The position numbers were made by a program, and so were the translations under genes. Of a DNA stretch of 7,763 nucleotides, positions 4,294-7,763 are shown piece after piece (the first letter of the stretch is position 1; every line of letters begins with the position of its first letter). A model generated the notes under the pieces. It ran no database searches, was not told the origin of the DNA, and saw only the letters and a list, made by a program, of their open reading frames with translations. The stretch spans positions 1-7,763 of the forward strand of contig CAMOEP010000094.1 in assembly GCA_946612185.1 (NCBI GenBank), in the 5' to 3' direction. Source of the DNA: an uncultured Ruminococcus sp. (GTDB lineage Bacteria > Bacillota > Clostridia > Oscillospirales > Ruminococcaceae).

Positions 4294-6129
4294 TTATTCA
4301 GTTACGGGATCATTTTCCCTTGTGAGGATTTCCATAAATTCCTCGCCGGTGATAGTCTCCTTTTCAAGGAGGAAGGCGGACAATTCGTGAAGTTTGCTGA
4401 TATTCTCGGTGAGAATGGATATCGCCTTTTCGTGGGCTTTGCGGACGATAGCGTTCACCTCGGTGTCTATCTTAGCCGCAGTCTCCGACGAGCAGGCAAG
4501 TGCCGGGTCGCCGCCTAAGTACTGGTTTGTGACAGTCTCCAGGGCTATCATATCGAAGCTGTCGCTCATGCCGTAGCGTGTGACCATTGCCCTTGCAAGC
4601 TTGGTAGCCTGTTCGATATCGTTGGAAGCGCCGCTGGTGCAGCTATTGAAGATGAGTTCCTCTGCGGAACGTCCGCCGGTGAGGGTAGCTATTCTCGCCA
4701 GCGCCTCCTCCTTGGTCATGAGGAACTTCTCACCCTCGTCCACCTGCATAGTATAACCCAAAGCGCCGGAAGTTCTGGGGATTATGGTTATCTTGTGTAC
4801 CGGTGCGGAGTCCTTCTGCTTTGCGGCAACAAGTGCGTGACCTATCTCATGGTAAGCGATTATCTCCTTTTCCTTCTGGGAAATAACGGCGTTCTTTCGC
4901 TGATATCCGGCGATGACTACTTCCACGCTTTCCTCAAGGTCGGACTGGATAACTGCCTTCCTGTCGTTTCTGACAGCCCTGAGAGCCGCTTCGTTGATGA
5001 TGTTGGCAAGTTCTGCGCCGGAAGCGCCTGCGGTCGCTCTTGCGATAGCGTTGAAGTCAACGTCCGGTGACATATTCACTTTCTTTGCGTGAACTTTGAG
5101 TATCGACTCACGTCCTGCCAGGTCAGGCAGTTCAGCGGGGATACGTCTGTCGAAGCGTCCCGGACGGAGAAGCGCCGGGTCAAGTGACTCCGGACGGTTG
5201 GTAGCGGCGAGGATAACTACGCCTTTTTTGCCGTCGAAGCCGTCCATTTCGGTAAGAAGCTGGTTGAGGGTCTGCTCACGCTCGTCATTGGAGTTGATAG
5301 AACCGTCACGCTTTTTGCCTATGGTGTCTATCTCGTCGATGAATACAATACACGGTGCTTTCTCGTTAGCCTGTTTGAACAGGTCACGGACTTTCGCCGC
5401 ACCCATACCCACGAACATCTCAACGAATTCCGAGCCGGAAATGGAGAAGAAGGGAACTTCCGCTTCGCCTGCAACAGCCTGAGCCAGCAGGGTCTTACCA
5501 GTTCCGGGAGGGCCTACAAGCAGCGCACCCTTTGGCAGGTCAGCGCCTATTTCAGCGTACTTTTCCGGGTTATGGAGGAAGTCAACTATCTCCACCAAAG
5601 CTTCCTTAGCCTCGTCCTGACCTGCAACATCATCGAAGGTCTTGCCGGTCTGGGCTTTAACGTAGATCTTGGCGTTGCTTTTGCCGAAGGACATAGCGTT
5701 CGAGCCGCCCATGCGCTTGCTTATTCCCTTGAACAGGAAGTTCCAGAGTATCGCAAAGAATACCAGCGGCAGAACCCAGTTCACAAGGAATTCAAGCAGG
5801 AGACTATTGTCCTGAAAGCTTTCGTTGAACTCGATATCACCCTGCTCATAAAGCCTTGAAACAAGGTCGGGGTCGTCCATTTTTCCGGTGGAATACACCT
5901 GATAAGTGCCGTCCTCATTGACGACCTTGAAGCGTATCTCATTGTTTTCGATCTTGACCTGAGTAACATTTCCCTCGTCGATCTGCTGGAGGAAGTAGCT
6001 GTAGTTAGTTTCCTTGATACTTGCCTTACTCATTTTCGGCATGATGAATGCGTTAAGAATGAGAAGAAGAATGATGCTTACCGCCGCAAATTTAAGTATC
6101 TGGGAGGCTAAATTCTTATCTTCTTTCAA
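4294..6129 (-). CDS. ftsH: ATP-dependent zinc metalloprotease FtsH (TTG start)
   Basis: This 611-residue membrane-anchored AAA+ protease degrades unfolded membrane and some soluble proteins. A transmembrane helix (about 11-30) and a second one (113-134) flank a small extracellular domain. The AAA+ module has Walker A GPPGTGKT (206-213), the pore loop MFVGMGAAKVRDLF, Walker B IVFIDEID (261-268), and the second region of homology ending in GRFDRR with arginine fingers R325 and R328. The protease site is HEIGH (427-431), with the third zinc ligand Asp504 in ASNDIEQAT. HEIGH replaces the usual HEAGH, and RRIPAELPDLAGR replaces the more common RQV..DRPD, which points to a clostridial FtsH paralogue class. 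I chose the TTG at 6129 because AAAGGAG sits 7 bases before it; an upstream in-frame ATG at 6186 lies in the promoter -35. It is a single-gene unit with promoter and terminator. Length is normal, slightly short at the C-terminus. Confidence 0.95.
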   Translation of the reverse strand: MKEDKNLASQILKFAAVSIILLLILNAFIMPKMSKASIKETNYSYFLQQIDEGNVTQVKIENNEIRFKVVNEDGTYQVYSTGKMDDPDLVSRLYEQGDIEFNESFQDNSLLLEFLVNWVLPLVFFAILWNFLFKGISKRMGGSNAMSFGKSNAKIYVKAQTGKTFDDVAGQDEAKEALVEIVDFLHNPEKYAEIGADLPKGALLVGPPGTGKTLLAQAVAGEAEVPFFSISGSEFVEMFVGMGAAKVRDLFKQANEKAPCIVFIDEIDTIGKKRDGSINSNDEREQTLNQLLTEMDGFDGKKGVVILAATNRPESLDPALLRPGRFDRRIPAELPDLAGRESILKVHAKKVNMSPDVDFNAIARATAGASGAELANIINEAALRAVRNDRKAVIQSDLEESVEVVIAGYQRKNAVISQKEKEIIAYHEIGHALVAAKQKDSAPVHKITIIPRTSGALGYTMQVDEGEKFLMTKEEALARIATLTGGRSAEELIFNSCTSGASNDIEQATKLARAMVTRYGMSDSFDMIALETVTNQYLGGDPALACSSETAAKIDTEVNAIVRKAHEKAISILTENISKLHELSAFLLEKETITGEEFMEILTRENDPVTE

Positions 6130-6136
6130 AATACCA

Positions 6137-6143
6137 CTCCTTT
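6137..6143 (-). promoter_or_regulatory. Ribosome-binding site that fixes the TTG start of ftsH
   Basis: AAAGGAG on the - strand lies 7 bases before the TTG at 6129. No other candidate start nearby has such a site. The protein then starts (M)KEDKNLASQ just ahead of the first membrane helix, as expected for FtsH. Confidence 0.85.
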
Positions 6144-6157
6144 CGTTCTGTGACAAA

Positions 6158-6186
6158 ATTATAACACATATCATCAGAAAATACAA
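6158..6186 (-). promoter_or_regulatory. SigA-type promoter of ftsH
   Basis: On the - strand the -35 is TTGTAT (6186-6181), the spacer is exactly 17 bp and the -10 is a perfect TATAAT (6163-6158), preceded by TGTGT. Transcription would start near 6151, only about 22 bases before the TTG. No CtsR- or HrcA-like operator (CIRCE) is visible around it. Confidence 0.85.
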
Positions 6187-6235
6187 CCTCTAAATTGTGT
6201 TAATTCATGAAATTTCTGTGAAAGCCGGACTATTA

Positions 6236-6278
6236 TGACAAAAAATGGAGCGCTGCCGCAATGGGTAACGCTCCATTT
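6236..6278 (-). terminator. Rho-independent terminator of the ABC permease gene
   Basis: A perfect 10-bp stem, AAATGGAGCG (6243-6252) with CGCTCCATTT (6269-6278), can be extended by TGCC/GGTA inside the loop. On the - strand it is followed by a T-run (ATTTTTTGTCA). It starts 12 bases after the permease stop and separates that gene from ftsH. Confidence 0.85.
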
Positions 6279-6290
6279 CATTACAGTTGA

Positions 6291-7763
6291 TCAGTCTACG
6301 CTGCGCAGACGCTCCACGGGTTCGGTTTTCTGCATATTTCTGAGAGTGAAAAGTGAGGCGATAGTGGATACTGCAAACGCAGCCGCTGAACCCAATAATA
6401 TCTTGGGTACTGGCTCGAAGTAACCGATACCAAGCTTTATTCCGTCCTCGGCAAGTCCGGTCACATGAACGAACGCCTCAGTTCCGATAATCAGGAGTAT
6501 ACAGAGTATTACAGAGAATACCATCGCTGTTATCACAAATTGCAGACACTCAACGATCGACATTCCATAAAGCTGTCCCTCGGTCATGCCTACACACTGC
6601 ATAGATGCCAGTTCGCTCTTTCGGTTGATAAGACCTGTGGTGATGATGTTTACAAGGTTTACCATAGCGATAAGTGCGATGAATATATTCACGAATGTTG
6701 AACCCAGGCGTATCCCTGTGAATACAGCGTCCATTTCCTGGTATAATCCTACAGCATCAAAGGACAGCTCAACTTTGTGCTTCGGGTCTTCAACATATTT
6801 CAGGGCAGCACTGTAAGAAGCATTGTCAACTACTTCTGCATAAATATTCGGCGGATATTGATAGCTTCCAAAAAGCTCATAATCACCATTTTCGTACATG
6901 GAGACAGGTGCTACAATATCAACAGTTCCTTCATCCGGAACACCATATCTGCCGAACGCTGAATCGTCAATTTTCACGCTGGCAGCGATCTTGACCTTCT
7001 TCTCAGTTGTCCTTACCTCTGTCCTTTTACCTACTTCTTTTATAATGTCCCACTCATCTTCCTCTATCTTGTTATCACTGTATACTTTTTCAAGTTTTTT
7101 CATGTCATCGTCAGAATAGTATCTTCCGGAATATGAACAATCAGCCTCTTTAAGCTTGATCGGATCACCATTCAGGCTTACTGCGATAAGTCCGCCGCTT
7201 GCTTCAAGTTCCTCATAGGTCATAGGCGGTTCGAGTCCGTAATTCACCTTAAAAAATGACTCATACCAATCCTTGTTTACATAGTAAGCGCCGCCGTATC
7301 TTCCATCATTTTTTATACCATTTTCCTTTAATTTTGCTGTGCCAAAAATCTCCATACCAATAGCCTTGAAATATCCGGTCTTTTTAAGGTTCTCAACTGT
7401 ATCCTTATATGCAAGAGGATCTTTACTTCTATTTGTATTAAGCATCATAACGCCTTCGTCAGATCCGGTATCCATCATTAGCATTTTCTTTGCAGTTATC
7501 TGTGCATTGTCAACAACTACTTTCACTGATGAATACAGAGAAAGTGAAAGTGTCAGCGAGAGGACGGTTATTATGAATCGCTTAGGCTGACGGCGAACAT
7601 TTCGGGAGGCAAGCTTTCCTTTCCAGCCGAAGATAAGTCCCGCAAGACTTCTGCGGCGTACTTTCTTTACCACGCCTCCGCCGGAGGTTATTGCCTGTAC
7701 AGGGCTTATCTTTATTACACGCATACCAGTTCCGTAGGCGGATAAAAGTACCCAGACAAGACC
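6291..7763 (-). CDS. FtsX/MacB-type ABC transporter permease, C-terminal part (partial)
   Basis: The frame is open to the right edge; 490 residues are visible and the N-terminal part lies outside the window. The first visible residues (GLVWVLLSAYGTGMRVIKISPVQAI) look like the end of a first FtsX unit, where the form RxxKISPVQAI is typical. A helix at about 62-84 follows SRNVRRQPKRF, then a long extracellular domain (about 85-350), then three helices (about 355-378, 405-428, 453-473). The coupling stretch RKSELASMQCVGMTEG (381-396) matches the FtsX family motif. The 2x4-helix layout suits large permeases of roughly 800 residues that work with a separate ATPase, often for lipid, lipoprotein or antimicrobial-peptide export or defence. 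The internal ATG at 7724 is not the true start, because the frame is open upstream and the MRVIKISPVQ motif is internal to the family. The substrate is unknown. Confidence 0.88.
   Translation of the reverse strand, partial: GLVWVLLSAYGTGMRVIKISPVQAITSGGGVVKKVRRRSLAGLIFGWKGKLASRNVRRQPKRFIITVLSLTLSLSLYSSVKVVVDNAQITAKKMLMMDTGSDEGVMMLNTNRSKDPLAYKDTVENLKKTGYFKAIGMEIFGTAKLKENGIKNDGRYGGAYYVNKDWYESFFKVNYGLEPPMTYEELEASGGLIAVSLNGDPIKLKEADCSYSGRYYSDDDMKKLEKVYSDNKIEEDEWDIIKEVGKRTEVRTTEKKVKIAASVKIDDSAFGRYGVPDEGTVDIVAPVSMYENGDYELFGSYQYPPNIYAEVVDNASYSAALKYVEDPKHKVELSFDAVGLYQEMDAVFTGIRLGSTFVNIFIALIAMVNLVNIITTGLINRKSELASMQCVGMTEGQLYGMSIVECLQFVITAMVFSVILCILLIIGTEAFVHVTGLAEDGIKLGIGYFEPVPKILLGSAAAFAVSTIASLFTLRNMQKTEPVERLRSVD

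Noticed and set aside
1888..7763. A single - strand operon from permease through kinase
   Set aside because: Terminators at 6236-6278, 4252-4287 and 3605-3651 and separate promoters for ftsH, the COG2426-type gene and the regulator split it into four units.

Overview
The window looks like a chromosomal segment of a low-to-moderate GC, Gram-positive Clostridia member, most likely a Ruminococcus-type species (Oscillospiraceae). This is inferred from the family make-up, the AGGAGG-type ribosome sites, the well-formed TTG(N)17TATAAT-type promoters with extended -10 elements, the rho-independent terminators at most gene ends, and the Thr-rich linker of the secreted hydrolase, a style common in ruminococcal exported proteins. 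No mobile element, CRISPR array, tRNA or rRNA gene was seen.

Layout. On the + strand, bases 1-163 hold the last 53 codons of a protein with a Thr/Glu-rich tail, closed by a strong terminator (170-210). About 550 bases of AT-rich non-coding DNA follow, with several short palindromes and TTACAA/TTTGTAA-type repeats. Next is a secreted cell wall hydrolase (818-1771) with a clear promoter and a 15-bp palindrome at its probable transcription start. On the - strand lie a histidine kinase (1888-2859) and an OmpR-type response regulator (2856-3530) that overlap by 4 bp and share one promoter, a small COG2426-type membrane protein (3673-4146), an FtsH AAA+ protease (4294-6129, TTG start) and the C-terminal part of an FtsX-type ABC transporter permease (6291-7763, running off the window). 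The hydrolase and the kinase converge on a double-hairpin terminator (1818-1885).

How the genes relate. Every - strand unit has its own promoter and/or terminator, so the window reads as independently transcribed envelope genes, not one operon. The only tight functional unit is the response regulator/kinase pair. The kinase has two membrane helices and almost no extracellular part, so it probably senses something in the membrane or through a partner protein. The permease at the right edge belongs to a class often paired with an ATPase and a two-component system, but a link to this pair is only a guess. FtsH and the COG2426-type protein act in the cytoplasmic membrane; the hydrolase acts on peptidoglycan.

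I found no convincing evidence of an undescribed multi-gene system. The most unusual parts are regulatory: the palindrome at the hydrolase start and the repeat-rich intergenic region upstream of it.
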